Source: Echinostoma caproni (Eukaryota > Platyhelminthes > Trematoda > Plagiorchiida > Echinostomatidae). Taken from it: a stretch of 64,000 nucleotides of DNA. Under the pieces are notes generated by a model. It saw nothing but the letters and a program-made list of their open reading frames with translations, had not been told where the DNA came from and did no database searches. Of the stretch, positions 23,651 to 37,700 are shown one piece after another. Position 1 is the stretch's first letter, and every line of letters begins with the position of its first letter. Made by a program: the position numbers and the translations under genes. The stretch is taken from the NCBI GenBank assembly GCA_900618425.1, contig UZAN01039464.1, positions 16,085 to 80,084 on the forward strand, given 5' to 3'.

Positions 23651-26600
23651 GCTGTAAATTCTGCGGTTATCTCTTTGTTTTCATCTTCTAGCACATAAGT
23701 CTGAAGTTGTTCTGCTTATGTTTGACACTTTTTATGATCCATATCTTATAGGGTTAAATAAAAAAATAATACTTGGAGAACCATTGCTATCCCTGGTCTG
23801 TCCAGTCCGCAAGAACACTGTCATTCTGAAATAAGGGCGGAGTAGCGACGGGGTTGCTCAAACCGATCTTATGTGCCAAAGGATGTGCGCCAGTCCCCTT
23901 TATAATGCCCTTCGCGGAAGTGTCGGTGGTTGCGTGCTGTTTCCCATCAACAATCAGCGGAAATCAACAACATCTACATGGAAAATGCATTTTTTCCTCT
24001 CTATTACTGCTGCAGGAAACGACGAGGATGGCGCAGAGTTTGCTGGAGGTGTATATGCAAACATAAAGAAACGTGTTAGAATCATAATAAGTTAATAGTA
24101 AGCATTTGTAGTGAGCCCTTAAAAAAAATTTAAATTCAAAGAACATAATCATCACTTTCATTTCATTTATGAATAGATAAAAATGAAATTCTAAATTCAT
24201 GGAAGAATTCAATAAGAATATGAAAAGACAAAGAATTTAGTTTTAGTTTTAGTTTTCGTAACTTCATCTTCAGACATTTACAGTTACGTGTGTTTATATC
24301 TGATGTAGAAATAAATTTGATTGGTCCATTGATGTTGTGTGAAAATACAGGTTTAATCAGATCTAGTGGAGAAAATGGGATAGAGGGCGAAGGGGAACCA
24401 AGGTTGATTCCGGAAACATCCGATGACCTTTTCACGTACAGCTTGTCAAGCAATATTGCATCATCACGACATGACCAAGGTCATGGTTCGGATTGTCACG
24501 TAGGTTCGCTTGGGGCCAAGACAACTGGAGTACGGCAACCGTTTTATTCTGTTTGCACAGTGGTGGACTTATGATTTTGATTGCTACAGCTTCTGCCGTT
24601 GCCAAGTGAGGTTTCTGAACGTTCTTCGACTTGCTTTGGGACACTTTATAAATGAATTTAAATGTATCGTTGTCTGGTTGGTGCCTGATATATGCGAGGT
24701 GGGCCATAATCGCATTAGTTATCGTTTTCTTGCAAGTACTAAGTCAGGCCTTTGTGAGAAATATCTCATCGTTAGTCTTACTTAACTTGCCAAACATGTG
24801 CAAGTGAAGGAATATGTAATCATAGATGAGCAAAGGATAGACAGCTTAGCTTTGAGGTTTGTGCAGAGCCTTGGCCGGCTAATAAAATGTTTTGATTTGG
24901 ACCCTCCATTAGACTTCAACTTCAGTGTGGAGTCCTCAGTTAATCCAGTCAACCACACCCTAGGGAAGTAATAGATTAGATTTTTTGTCNTTTGTCTCAT
25001 TGGGGCCTATTCCCTGTGCATATTTACCGTCCCGTTCAGTATTTGTATCCATTTGGACCGATGTTACAGAAAACGTGTGCTACCCAAGGCACACCAGTAT
25101 CATAGATTGAGGTTTGTTTGTATCTCTTAAAAATCACTAGTAATTATGTGCTTAGACGAGCCCAGTCACCAATAACACGATGCATAAGTTCAGAAGGTAA
25201 TTTAATCACAAATCATTGGGAGACCGCTGAAATATTATTATGCTATTTTTATGTACTCCTTAGATCAAACGAAATACTATGGACACACTGAAACAAGATA
25301 TGGAGGATCAATATTTCAGTCCTTTATGCTGAAACAAATTAGTTTCAAGTTGGATATACGCGAAACGGTTATTTTATCATTATTTTCTTTGATCTTCTGG
25401 CGAAATTAACGATGTCTACCGAAACAGTTCAGTCATTTAAATTTGCGTATTAATAGTATTAAGGACTGGGGAGTTGTGGAGAAGAATATAGGGAGAGAGC
25501 AAATGTGCAGAATGATTTTATCAATATCGAGATGAGAATAACATTTCCCGGGTTGGACGAAAGTCGCAAGGAGAATAGTCCAGCACTTTATTCTTGCTTT
25601 CACCTTTGACTGGATTAATTAATTTGAGAGAAAAGAGTGAATTCTTCCGTAATATACTCTGTAATTGACCTTCATGCTTTCCGATCTCACTAATGCTGAC
25701 TGTATTTCTGATAAAGCCGACTTTAATGACTCATTTAGAAAGTTTGGGTTTATAAAATTATCTTTCCGTTTGCAAAGCTTCGATTGCAGACTTCTTTTAA
25801 GTAGTGGATATTTGTGGCACCGTAAGAACAGTCATTCAGTCCAGGAGGTCAGCTCGAAGACAAACGAGCTGCTCCAGTACGCCCGTGCTAATTTAACGTT
25901 TTAAATGCTCCCTATGTTTTTTCCATTAATGGATTACAGTGATTGAAATCTGAAACTAACCGCGTTCCTATGTCCAACGGTCATCCTTCTTCACTCGCAT
26001 TGAGCACCAATTCCATATGAACTTTAACGCTAGTTCGCAAAAATGCCCGGCTTAGCTAAACAGTTCACTTCCTTTATTATTTAGTAGTTGCATTAAAAAG
26101 AAAAGCACACTGCTTCTGGAGCAAATGGGCAAATGTCCTGATTGGTGTTTATGCATTAAGAAGAGCTTATTTTACTCGGATGTCCGGTTATGCGGTAACC
26201 ACCAGTCTAAGTACTGTCACAAACGATATGTCCTGTCCACATCATCCATTCAGCCTTGTCTTGATGTGCCTGGCACGGTGTTTTCGTGTGTTTACATGGT
26301 TTTACTGATGCTTTCCACCAAATGAATAGAACCTAGCTACTCTTTTTGGTCCAAACTGCTGAACCTCCCGCATCGTTTCTAGCATGGGTCACAGATGGCT
26401 CTTCAATCCCTAGACGGGTTTGATAACCCGATCCCCTAGGTGCTGGCTCTAGGGTGCTTCAAGGTACCATTTGATCCCTACTTTTTCTTTTCTTACATTT
26501 CAAGCCTATGAATCACGAACGATTATCTCATGACTAAATAAGCCCATGAGTTTGTATTTCGTTTAAAGTAGAACAAAATATTTTTCCTGTCTTCAGTATT

Positions 26601-29600
26601 GTCGGTTTCTTCTTCCGTATCAATCACTGCTTCTTATTGGGCTGACATATTTCTCTCTGGATATGAGTGAATGCCTTGTAAAAGTAGAATACAAGTGGTT
26701 TGAGTTGCGCATGGATGGTCATTGAGTCCTCTCAGTTCGCAATGACGGTAATTCACTTGAGGATTGCTTTACCCCAAATCTTATTTGATATTCTCCTACT
26801 AACAAACGTATCTACTATAACGTGTCAAGCAAGGTTGAAATTCTTGTATATCGCTCAATCTGTTTCAATTGGTCTCACGTTCTATCCCATTTGTCATGTC
26901 GTTTAACTGTAGTGTTTACCGGGATAAATCCTAATGAGTACTTAGAAGTTAGCAGATCCACGAAATCAATCTGAAAAACCAGCGAAATCCCATAACTCAT
27001 TATAATTACATCTAGTGTGACAAAATATTTCAATCTCTGCTGAGTTCTCTGTTACAACATAGTATGTAATTGTTTTTACCCACTTAATCTTGCATCAAGA
27101 AAATGTATATCCACTCCAGCAAACAAGGAAAAAGTACAAGGTTTTACATGTTTGCACAAATGCTTACTCTCGGTCTTGCGTTCTCTATTTGCCGACATCT
27201 TGGACGCGACAGGTTTCGCCAAACGCCAAGCTCACGAGAGTACTTAGAGGACCACAAACGTTTTTCTTCTTGAGCCTATGTATCTTGCTTTACTTACAAA
27301 TCACTTTCTCGTTTGAAATTACATTTATTGGTAAAATGCCTGATCTAGGGTAGGCGAAACAACTGATTTGTCTCTGAAATGCAAATGCGGAATTCAGCTT
27401 GAGGACCAAAGTAATGGCCTACAAAAGAGTCATTTGGAAAAGCAATCAAACGATTACACTGAAACAAACTTAAAACGTGTTCAAATTTGATGATCTTTCC
27501 AATTGGCAAATAATTTTACTCGTTGGTATGCTTACCGTCTCATTGTCAGTTTATGGACAGAGCAAAGGGTACACAAGTACAGCAGCAGACAGTTTTTGTT
27601 ATGGGCATCGTTTGTTGCTCAACGTGCTCGATCGTGTGTGCAATTTTGTGTGCACTTTTAAGCAATAACTTTGGTTGAGCGGAATTATACACGTTAAAAG
27701 ATGGAGAAACGATTGAATCGATAGGCTGTGTAAATTGCTTGTCAGTTAGATCGCAAAGTGAGATCATTGACAACAGCTTCAACTACCGAAGCAGTACAGC
27801 TGAATAAGGTGTCATAAAAGCATTTGTAGAAAGTTGCAGATGAACGTTTGTTACTCTCGCCGTGACAGAAATAAAAGACATCTGAGACATGGGCAAAATG
27901 CAACTTTAAGTATTCTTTTTTCATTTAATCTGAAGATTGAAAACATTTACTGATAAAACTCTAAACGCATCGAATCATTCTGGTAGAATTTACTGAGGTC
28001 CAGTCGACTGGCTAAGTTCACGTCAGAAGAAAGATTTGTATAGGTTATGTGAGGACGTACGTGGTTGACTCTGGTGCCTAAGTGACTTGATTAAAATAAA
28101 TTCCTTATTACCTAAAATATTCAAAACGGCAATAACATGTCATAAGCATTTGTAAACCACGCTAGGACCATTAATGTATAAGTTCTCATATTGCTGTCAC
28201 AATGTTTCCTCAACTTGAATACTACGAGGAGAAAACTTTGTTCAAGATCTGTGAATTGTTTCTAATTGAAGTGGCCTAGATTTAAAAATGGACATTTCCT
28301 CACTTTTGTTAAGTATTACATAACATTTCAGCACCATATCTTCAGTCCAGAATTTTTCAGCTAAATATAAGTATCAAAACTATCAGTTGTAAAAGGTTTA
28401 CTGATGAACAGGTGTTTAGTTCAAGTGAATTCAAGTAATTGACCTAATAAGAGGTTATCAAACTTGCAATTGATTTACAACAAAAATGAGCCTTCAGTTA
28501 AATAATATGATCGCACGTATTGGTCCCAGATGAAAAGAATCTCACTAGGTAACGCAATGTCATATCTCAGACCTTGATAATAAACTGAAGGAACGGGAAT
28601 TGCTGACGCATGAAAGCAGACTTTAACAGTAAAACGCTTTTGGCATCGAGAAACATTTTGTAATGAATGCTCTATGAACGCTTATATCAAATCGGCTTTT
28701 TATACTTGTTACTTGCGATTACTTTTATTGTGAAAAAACGAATCAGCCAATTGTATGCAGACGGTCAAAAATCATTCAATTTGATGCTTGGCACAGAACA
28801 GTTAAAAAGTTCACTTTATCCGATGATTGATGATTGTTTGAAGAAAATACTTATTCTGAATATTACTTGCATTCTGAATAGTGTATCTATCTTCATATGG
28901 TGCAAAATTTAACTACCAGTAAACGATCTCAACTAAATTGATAAATTACGTGGCTACAAACCGCTCACCTAAAATCTCTCATCATGAAAGGAGTAAGTAT
29001 GTATCCCAAAAAACGTGGAAATTGACTTTCAGAAGCAGACGCTGAGGTGTGCAGATCATGCATTTTGTTATGTCACCATATGCAAATCAAAAGAAACAAC
29101 CAAGAGGTGCAGATATACCAGTTAGGCCAAGAGGCAAGAGATGCACAAATCAGACGAAAAAGCTCTTGAAGTGTGCAAGTGATTGGATATATACACAAGC
29201 AAAATGTTCAGCATAAACAGAGGAATTTCTTCAGAAGGACAACAATATGGTGAACAAAAACTAACTACATCGACATGGTTATCAGTGGTCAGGATGCGGT
29301 ATGTTTTAGAGGTAACAGACAAGTATGACCGGATTGTCCACTGGGTGAAATTCGTGCAGAACAACTGGCCAAAGAGCCCGAAATTGAAAGATTCAAACAG
29401 CGTATTGGCAAGATAAACGAACACTAGATATAGCAAGCATAGGACAGATTTCCATCAATATAATCATGTGATGATTTTCTACTAAGATTTCGACAAAAGA
29501 TGCGTCAGCAAATTTCGCAGAATTTGAGAAATCCTATTTTTATAAGGTAGATAACAAATTAAAGCTACAACACAAGTGAGGGCTGTGACAGATATGTTGC

Positions 29601-29640
29601 TTCTAATGTGGGGCGATACCAAATGTGATCACACGAACGA
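23651..29640. other. Long stretch without recognised genes
   Basis: No gene, RNA or known repeat found. A short TTTTAG triplication lies at 24238-24256. One ambiguous base is at 24990. Frames up to 104 codons occur on both strands (for example 29122-29436 minus) with no recognisable content. Confidence 0.5.
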
Positions 29641-29648
29641 GGCTCAAA

Positions 29649-29693
29649 ACACTCTCTCTCTTGCAGGAAGGGATCTGACGAAAGAGAGAGTGT
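29649..29693. repeat. Short inverted repeat (CT/GA hairpin)
   Basis: ACACTCTCTCT at 29649-29659 is the exact complement of AGAGAGAGTGT at 29683-29693, with 23 bases between. The CT repetition allows several pairing registers. Confidence 0.6.
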
Positions 29694-30699
29694 CGCACTA
29701 GTTTCATCAATGGCTGTGTTTGTGTGGTTTGAGGTATCTTGGTCGCTGAATCTCAGCACATGGCGACTTAAACGAACAATAAATCTGAGTAAGTCCAGCT
29801 TTTTCGGTCGGATAATGAGTACCGTCTGTCACGGTTATTGCTTTTCGCATAAGCCACAAATAATTTATCTTATCTGAGGTATTTACAAAAATGGTTTTCA
29901 GATTGCTTTTGTGCGTCTCGCGTTTTGGATGCCATTAAAAAGTCGGCGAAATTTACAACTATGATTAAAACCCTCCATTATTGTATCCGAATTTGCTGAT
30001 ACTAATTATGCACACTATAGAACACTGCATTGGGGCAAAAATGTGTTCCGAGTTTTCCACAGCTTAGTATAATTTTGTCTGCAAAAATTAATTTGATATT
30101 TCATAGTAACTGAATTTTATAAGTAATAAAACCCTTGGGAAGTTATAGTTATTCCTTTCATGGGGAACTTAAAACCGATCGTAATTATCCTCTAGAGCTG
30201 CAGTTTTGAATGCAACAGCTATTATGCTTCGAGACCGTACTGATTACCGGGTTATGAAATTTTTATTTCGCAGTATCTCAGAGATGATTAGGTTGTGGAC
30301 TGAATTATTGATCCCTATCGAAATTTTGACTACCCGAAATAGCCGTTATTTGTTCAAAAGCGGTCATATCAACCCAAAGAACGCTATTTCTTCCCACTCA
30401 GATGCAGTGTGAATTCATTTGCAGAAAGGAGTTGAAATTTCAAGAGTGTTTTGGGATTCGATAACGATTTTATGATTTTTAATCCTTACGCATACTGCAT
30501 GCTTCAAAATGCTTGGAAACAAACAAGAAGATTTACAGAATTATTATTCTATGAGGTCGGAACTTGGAACAAAAAGGCAACTGTTTTCAATGAAGTCTGG
30601 AAGAATAAATGGAGACCATTATAATCGGTGCGACATATAAAAGTAGTCAGAAATTTAAATATAGCGTGTGTTGTACCTGTCCATTGAGTCCCTATGCAT

Positions 30700-30856
30700 A
30701 GGAGGACAGTCTTCGGGGAATGTTGAAATCATATTCAATGTGCGTACTCTGGGATTAATTATGAATGAGTGTGAAATCGACGTATTTGGTATTGTTCTGA
30801 CTAAAAGTGACGATACCTGGTATGGAATTTCACAGAAGAAAATAGCGATATTGTGA
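30700..30856 (+). pseudogene. Possible LINE endonuclease N-terminal fragment
   Basis: The plus-strand frame reads IIFNVRTLG and, after a gap, MNECEIDVFGIVLTK. APE-type endonucleases of RTE/CR1-like LINEs typically begin with a NVRTL strand followed by a segment like DVIGISETK, so the spacing and residues fit. The catalytic Glu expected in SETK reads LTK here. Only about 50 codons are recognisable. No RT follows downstream, where a SINE starts at about 31126. Probably a small truncated piece; it could be chance. Confidence 0.4.
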
Positions 30857-30944
30857 GCCTTACCGTTCAATTGTATCTTCTTTACATCACCTCATTTGAG
30901 ATTCCTCCTTGGTTTTGTTGTTATTCTTTTTCTTTCTTTTTCAT

Positions 30945-31126
30945 TTTACTTCCTTTTTATTGAATATATACAAAGATACAACAATTTTTCAGGAAGGGGG
31001 AAGCGGCCTATCAAAGCGCTGCCATACAACACACAAGTGGGGAAAGTCAGGCGGTGTTGGTGGGATTCGAACACTCGTCCTCCGGGGTGATAATTGGTGA
31101 CGTTACCACCGGGCCACCACCGCCCG
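30945..31126 (-). repeat. tRNA-derived SINE (family A), copy 3, variant body
   Basis: On the minus strand, the head GGGCGGTGGTGGCCC ends near 31126. The B box TGTTCGAATCC is at 31073-31063. The tail reads CCCCCTTCCTGAAAAATTG, then TATCTTTGTATATATTC, then AATAAA near 30961-30956. An A-rich run follows, seen on the plus strand as the pyrimidine tract at 30925-30955. Head and tail match the copies at 22.4 and 42.4 kb, but the middle (about 31000-31060) is different and longer, so it is a subfamily. Confidence 0.75.
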
Positions 31127-31129
31127 ATG

Positions 31130-33820
31130 CAATCACTGTATTGAGAACAACATTTTACCAAATTCAGTTGAATAGCTTTGCTGTGGCGTAGATCACTACT
31201 GAAAACCAGCTATGCAGTTCCGAGAGCTTTCACTAATATATTTAACAAAGAACTTACGCCTGAATTTTATACCCTGAGGATACAGTCGGGACAGACCTTG
31301 GCTTGTAGGTTTGTCTTGTTTGCTTGGATTCAGTGATGTCGTGTTTTGTATTCTCTTACTTTCAATTGCTGAAACTCTAAAACATGTTTTTTTCTTCATA
31401 CAATGACCCCCAGCTGTCTGGCTGCATTGCTGACTCGACAGATAGTTTTGCAGATTCGCATATCAGACTCTTTCGGCCATTCAATCCGGTATTAGTTTCA
31501 CTTCACTGCACAACATGGACCCTAAGAAGTTCCATTTATTTAGGTTTTCTTTGTAACAATTGCTTTGTTCCTCTTTTGGCTTTGATGAAAAGATATAAAG
31601 TTCATATTGTTACTTTGATCATCAGCTGTTATAAAGATTTCCGCGCCTTCAAAAAGGAATTTCGGAAAGTTTGTCCGATTGAACAAGAATAAATGACATG
31701 AGCCACAACGTGAACACGATGCAAGGAGGACGAAAAAGAAACAAATAGGTAGTCAGCATTTGCAAAGTTGTCCTATACGAAAATGACAGAATTTTTCCCG
31801 ATCAGAAAACCAATCTGTACCAATGTCTTGTTAACTTTAGCATTTTTTGCGTTGGACGCTTTGACCAAATGCCTAATATCTACCATACCCGTGTTTTTAT
31901 ACAATATAAAAAGAACTGCGCATCCTGTAAGCAAGATATATTTTCCATACCTATTTTCATAGATAAAACATTTTATCTTACCAAAAACCACCGAATTCGA
32001 AAGATTAATATGTTTAGTTTGCATTTAGACTTTGAGAATAAAAGCACGGCGACATCCTCAACTATGCGTTTCAAATAGTAGAGAGATGTTAAATAAATTC
32101 AAGCCTTTGGAGAAAACTACCAGTACATAATTTCCAATGTAGTGATTCGGGTCATAAAATGGCTTCGTTTATCCAGTAGCACTTATGTTTGCTATGGGTT
32201 CTATCGTCTGCTATGAAATACTGCTGGAACAGTTGTTCTTGATCAGTATTCTAATGCTAGTTTGAATGAGATGCCTCTGCATTTTGGATTGCACAGTCGG
32301 AAAAATTGCTCATTCATATGTGAGATTTTGTATCGGCCTGACATTTGAGTTCAATCAGAGGAACTTTACTATCTGAATCTAGCTTCTTTCAAATACAGAA
32401 CTATTGTAACGTCAGACTGGCGTGTTTTTTTATTCGGATAAAAAGGAAAGTTAACCGTCTCAATAATATGAGATTAATGGAATGTGTGATCTGTCAGTCG
32501 TATATCAGAGCTTATTATAATATCCCTGCAATACGGAACAAAATGTAATCTGTCACTGTGGAATGTTCCGTCGCAATATCACACCGTTTGTTGACGCTTG
32601 CATGCAACAACCAATTTGAAGATGTCACTTTGGACCACAAGGGGATTTGTGCAGCGAATTCAGCTATTGAAGAAGACAAAGAAAAGCTGTTAACATAATT
32701 TCCGAAATAAAGAAGTTAACATATCTGAATGCCTAAATGACAGCTTCCTGGCTTGTATTAAATGGTATTTTACCACTGGATTGTCAATACATTACAGACT
32801 TTCAGTGAACCGTTTTTCGACGATTCTCCAAATAGAGTCCGGAATCACCGTTGTATGAAATTGAAGTTAAAAGGATTCCACAATACTAAACATGGATTAT
32901 GCATCGTTATTATTTATGGATTGCCTCTGCAAGTCAATCAAAGTATACAGACAAAATATTAAACACACCGTGCACCGTTAACTTATTATGTTTGGGTGGA
33001 AATAAAGGATATGATTATGAATGTATTTACAAATTGCTGAGACAATTCAGAACCAGAACCAAGAATTAGTTGTATCGATTCGAATCAAAATTCGTAGTGA
33101 TTTTATTTTTGGGGCATGGATTCCATCCTCTCTTGATAGCTGGTTGCCTTGTGACGGACCGAGATTAGCGTGAGTTGATCTTGAGTGTATGCATCAAAAC
33201 TGGTTGGAAACTTTTCCGAAATTGACAACTCACTTCGACAAAACAAAAATAAACCGAATAAACTGTATTTGTGCAGAGTTATAAGCGTTGCTTAGTTATT
33301 ACAAACTATGTCAAACAACGCAAACGTTTTCAATCACATTTCAACTGGTTTTTAATTTAGTTCGCGAACTGACTTAGACTTAGATACTTTCCTTTTTGCA
33401 AACCATCTTGAACGGTATATCTATCTAATTTAAGTGGTCGGTTGATATATGCATGACCGATTCCAAAATGCTGATTGATTTTGTGCTCTATTTTAAATTG
33501 TCCTAATGATAGAGAACACAGAACGCACCTTCTGTGAGACCATATTGTTATTGGGACAATTCCCAAACGGGATAGAAAATGAACAACGAATAATTACTGC
33601 ATGAAGTCAGAAATGGAGGATTTGGTTTCTTCATCTGATGAATTTCGTCGTATAATGTGTACATTAAACGTAAAGTGTGAAGCTAAGAAGCATTTCTCTC
33701 TGTAACATGTTTCCGGCCCAGTCATAACCCCGGATGCTAGTGCAGAGATGCACAATGTGCAACATCTGCAGTAATCTGACAAAGATGAGTTGTGCTAGAT
33801 AGTTTATAAGGAAAATGAAA
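31130..33820. other. Unassigned sequence
   Basis: No gene, RNA or repeat recognised. The longest frame is 31384-31692 plus (102 codons), without known motifs. Confidence 0.5.
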
Positions 33821-33824
33821 AATG

Positions 33825-33970
33825 GCCTGATCAAGCTACCTACTGACCGAAGGGGTATCACTAGTGCGTTCGGAGTGTGAGTCCCGGATTCTATTCCCAG
33901 TTGGGTCGATGGATTCTGACTGCTGATGAGATCCAAACAGGTCAAAACAGCTGTCCAATACTCCCTACCT
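33825..33970 (+). repeat. tRNA-derived repeat with mutated hammerhead
   Basis: A degenerate B-box-like GGATTCTATTCC (33887-33898) is followed about 25 bases later by a hammerhead-shaped segment at 33923-33955. The layout matches the 2.3 kb and 41.0 kb copies, but the promoter box has decayed further. Plus strand. Confidence 0.6.
33918..33960 (+). ncRNA. Hammerhead ribozyme relic, G12 lost
   Basis: Core CUGAUGA is at 33923-33929. Stem II is GAUC (33930-33933) with GGUC (33940-33943), still fully pairable through one U-G. Next comes AAAA (33944-33947) where GAAA is required, so G12, the general base of the reaction, is gone. Stem III is A33947-U33954 and C33948-G33953 around AGCU. The GUC cleavage triplet ends at 33955. 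Stem I pairs poorly. Expected to be inactive. Confidence 0.68.
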
Positions 33971-34464
33971 TTTCAGCTCATGTTTTATTTGCACTTTGCA
34001 CGGCAAAAGTCATCATATAAACAACAGCAACAGCTATACACAATACTTTACCACCGGTCATCCACCCGATCTTTGATATCCCCAAGTGTTTGCTTGATTC
34101 AACCAAAAGCATAAATGTAGGAATTCTCGAAAAAAGTTTCCTATTATAAATTTAAGCATTTTATTATTTCCCTGATGATAACATTTAATAACGCGGTTTA
34201 GGAAGGACCAATAAAATAGAAGTTTGTCTAAGGGGGACCATTTGCTATTCAGTAATCTGACCTTCACTAAGCAACCGATAATATGAACCTGGATTGGGAC
34301 TGAATGGTGCGAGGTCAGGTTGAAACAAAAAAAGATGTGTACACAGTTATTTCGTTTCAGGAATGAATGCAAATAAATGTAACAAGCCTCACCCACACAA
34401 TGATTCGTTTTTTATCAGCCAACTGATTGTTGGTAATGCCCCTCGTCACCTTTCTGGAATTCAG

Positions 34465-34620
34465 TCAGGCCGGCTGCATGTGTTTAAGCTCCTTATACCG
34501 TTTGGGATCCATGTCTTCTACTTCGCCTTCAGAAAGGTGCATCGCGCTGCGTGCCTGCGTACTGCAGTTCACGTTCGTTGCAAAACCACCACATACATTG
34601 TAAGAGCTAAATGTAAACAC
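34465..34620 (-). CDS. Candidate terminal exon (weak)
   Basis: The minus-strand frame ends in an acidic/basic stretch containing HLSEGEVEDMDPKRYKEL before a TGA at about 34465. Charge-rich, helix-like composition of this kind is unusual among the other chance frames here. Several possible acceptor AGs lie just upstream (for example in CTGCAG near 34563). I do not recognise the protein. No partner exon was found, so this could equally be chance. Confidence 0.2.
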   Translation of the reverse strand: MFTFSSYNVCGGFATNVNCSTQARSAMHLSEGEVEDMDPKRYKELKHMQPA

Positions 34621-34729
34621 AGTATCAATAAGATTGCAGATGAGCACTATGTATTCTAACATTAATCCTGAATGAGATCCGTCCGAAATCTTCGCAACAG
34701 ATGCACACATGACTAAACTGTCAAACAAT

Positions 34730-37700
34730 ATTTTCTGAGATCCGGAATTTAATATAAACCGTTAGGAAATTAACCATGTTAAGCAAATGTTTTGCAAGTA
34801 AACTAGGTTGCAGGAAGAGAAAATTATTGTAAAAAATCTACTTGCGGTTACCTTGTTTCATCATGATTCACTTTAGCATAGTCATTGTAAGCTAACCCGC
34901 GGCCTCTTAAGCCAGGTTGATGCTATTCGTTTTACTAGGTTAATGTGCATGCAATGGATTGTCGATATTTTCTATTTGTGTTTTTGTTTTTCAATTTTAA
35001 TCAGTAACATGGCTCGCGTAATGGATGATAAATGAATGTTTCCAGTTATTACTATGTGGTGACCCTCTCTCCAGAGTCTTCGCATCAGCGGATATTTGAT
35101 AAATTGCATCAACACAGAACAATGATAAATTCAAGACCTCCAGTTGAGTTGTGGAACGTATGCGACTGTCCTCTTCTATTCGGATAGTTTCATTCTCTAT
35201 GATCATTCACATTTATCTGTATTTATGCAGTCATATGCTTTACTTATGTTATTTCATTGATACTCCTGTCATATTATCCGACTTCTCAGCTGAAATTTTC
35301 AAATTCCACGAAGTGACCTGATAATTATATTTATTGTTTCCTTCAAGCTCATGAAAAAATTATTCTCCATGCCTATTGACAAGCATATTGAACATTGCAC
35401 CAAATTTGTACACAGTGATTTCGAAAGATCACCAGTCCTTCTATTCCAACATGTACTCCTACTAATCTAACCCGAAAACGCACGCACTGTTTTGACCCCT
35501 TAAACTTTGGTATTGCCATTTACAATAGCCTGTTTGTTTCGTTCTGAGAAAGAGTACTGTCAGCCGAAAGGGCAGCAACAACTGAGCTGCATTTTGATCG
35601 TGTTTGTTTTAGTTCCAATCCCTCAGCATGCGTATTATGTCATTAGACATTTTGCTTCTATGTATCAATCCATTATCACTTTTAAAAGTCCAACATAATA
35701 CGTTTGGGCGGCAATATTTAAGTGGAACGGGCTAGCCTATCTGCATAATCATATATAATTGCGGATGCATTACGTCAGAGCATCAGCTTTCTCTGTGCTC
35801 CGGTGTAACGGTCCAAGTAACTGTATCGCCTTTGTAGATCGAAAGAACTCATTCACAACTGAAATTTATTTCTTCCATTCCATTTTACTCCTGCCGACTG
35901 AGATATCATATATGGGATATATCCCAACTACAATTTACAGAAACAAATGATGTGCGCAAGTACAACACCGGGCAAACACTATGCGCTGATCAACTACGCT
36001 CTCCCTCTCTCTGGTTAGAGGTCGCACCACATTTTGATAACAACAGTAGAACTGTAGAAAGGCCTAGCTAGTTAACTTCGGTGATCAGCTCTGATGGTTT
36101 ATTTGTCTAGTCTGGCTTTCGAGGACCTACAGCAACGTAAAAATGAAATCATGTATCCAGTCATTCTCCTGATTTCATCCAGTTGCGTCGGTAGATTATG
36201 CGAACTGAAAACTGATCTTGATGAACTGGGGTTCTGTATTAGACCGACTTGTATTTGCGGTAGGCATTCTAATCCGCTAGCATCATGTCAGTCCGAAGGT
36301 CGTGGCACACCCCGGCTGAAGTTGTGTGTGTGGCGGTCTCGGTTTCGGATCGAATGCAAACTGTTATGTTTAGTGGACCGGGTACGATTTTGTTTTCCAA
36401 TGGGTTCAGTCCGGAAGCGGAAATTAGCTGAATTCTATCACACAGAGCCTTTAATCTAAGTCGGCGTATTGCCAGCTGCCTATTAGTTAACCTGCATTAT
36501 GTTTTTTTAATGAATAGTTGCGCTTCGTTGAGCGTACTTAAAATCATACTTGATCGTCAGCATGACATGGGTTACAGCTGCAAAGTGAAGGCACAAATTT
36601 TCACGAAATTATTGGTTCCGTCACAAGCTGTGGTGCAGTTCTAAAAACGTACCTTAAAATGAAATCTCCTGCAATCTCCTGAAATTAGGGACAGCACTCG
36701 TCTCACGTGATTACAGAAATTTGGATAATTTTACCGCTCAGTAATTAATTATTAATTATTTTAAACAAATAATGGAAGCAAATGATTCCATTTAAACAGA
36801 AAATATTTGATCACGGATTTCTTTTCATGAATCAGTGAAGGTTGGATGATAATAAAACCCCGCAATTCGTTGCAATGTCAATAATTTGAAAATGTGTTCG
36901 CAAGAGTGATTGGAAGCACGCGGAAAACCAGATTCTCTTTTGATTTTAAGGATAAAATATATTAGTTATTTTGTTGACAATGTAACGGAGGTGGTAGCTG
37001 TTCGTTCCGACGTTTTACTGCTAAAATGTGTTGCTGATTCAAATGTGTCGAGCACAAGGCAAACAGTTTGTGAACAGAAATACTTGAAAAGCAGCATTTG
37101 GATTTATACTTCGTTTTTTTTAATCATTACCAATGCGAATTCATCGACCCATATGTGAATCAAACCATGGACCTCAGCATCAAACTCTCGCATACCTCCC
37201 TGCGTGACTGACATGCTCCATGTCAACATTTTCACTTAGTTTACCACTGAAGAGCGACCTCTATGTTTGAAAGCTTGCGTATCATCTCGCAAGACTGAAC
37301 GTGTTATACGGTTCTTCTTGTTCTTTCTCGTTTTCATTTTTGTTCGGATCTTGATAACCTTCACTTTAGAAGAAAATCAAATTTATCACTGGTCCATTTT
37401 ATAGCAAACTTTGGGCAAACATTTACGGCTATGTGGCAGGCATTCAGATCTCTCAGTCGCAAAACATGTGAGTTACAGTACAATCTTAGAAAAGTGAGTT
37501 ACTTTTCACGGTGACTAAACGGTGAGGCTAAAGATCTCAGTTTAAGTCGATCAGCTTCATCTGTTATTTAACGTATTTTGATGCCTCTTTATAAGATAAT
37601 TGAGTGCTCGACCCCTCTTCAGGTAATAATTTCTTGGTATAGCCCAAGCAAGTAAACATACAAAACTTTCCGTGTAATGATTAGATGGTTTGCGATAAAT

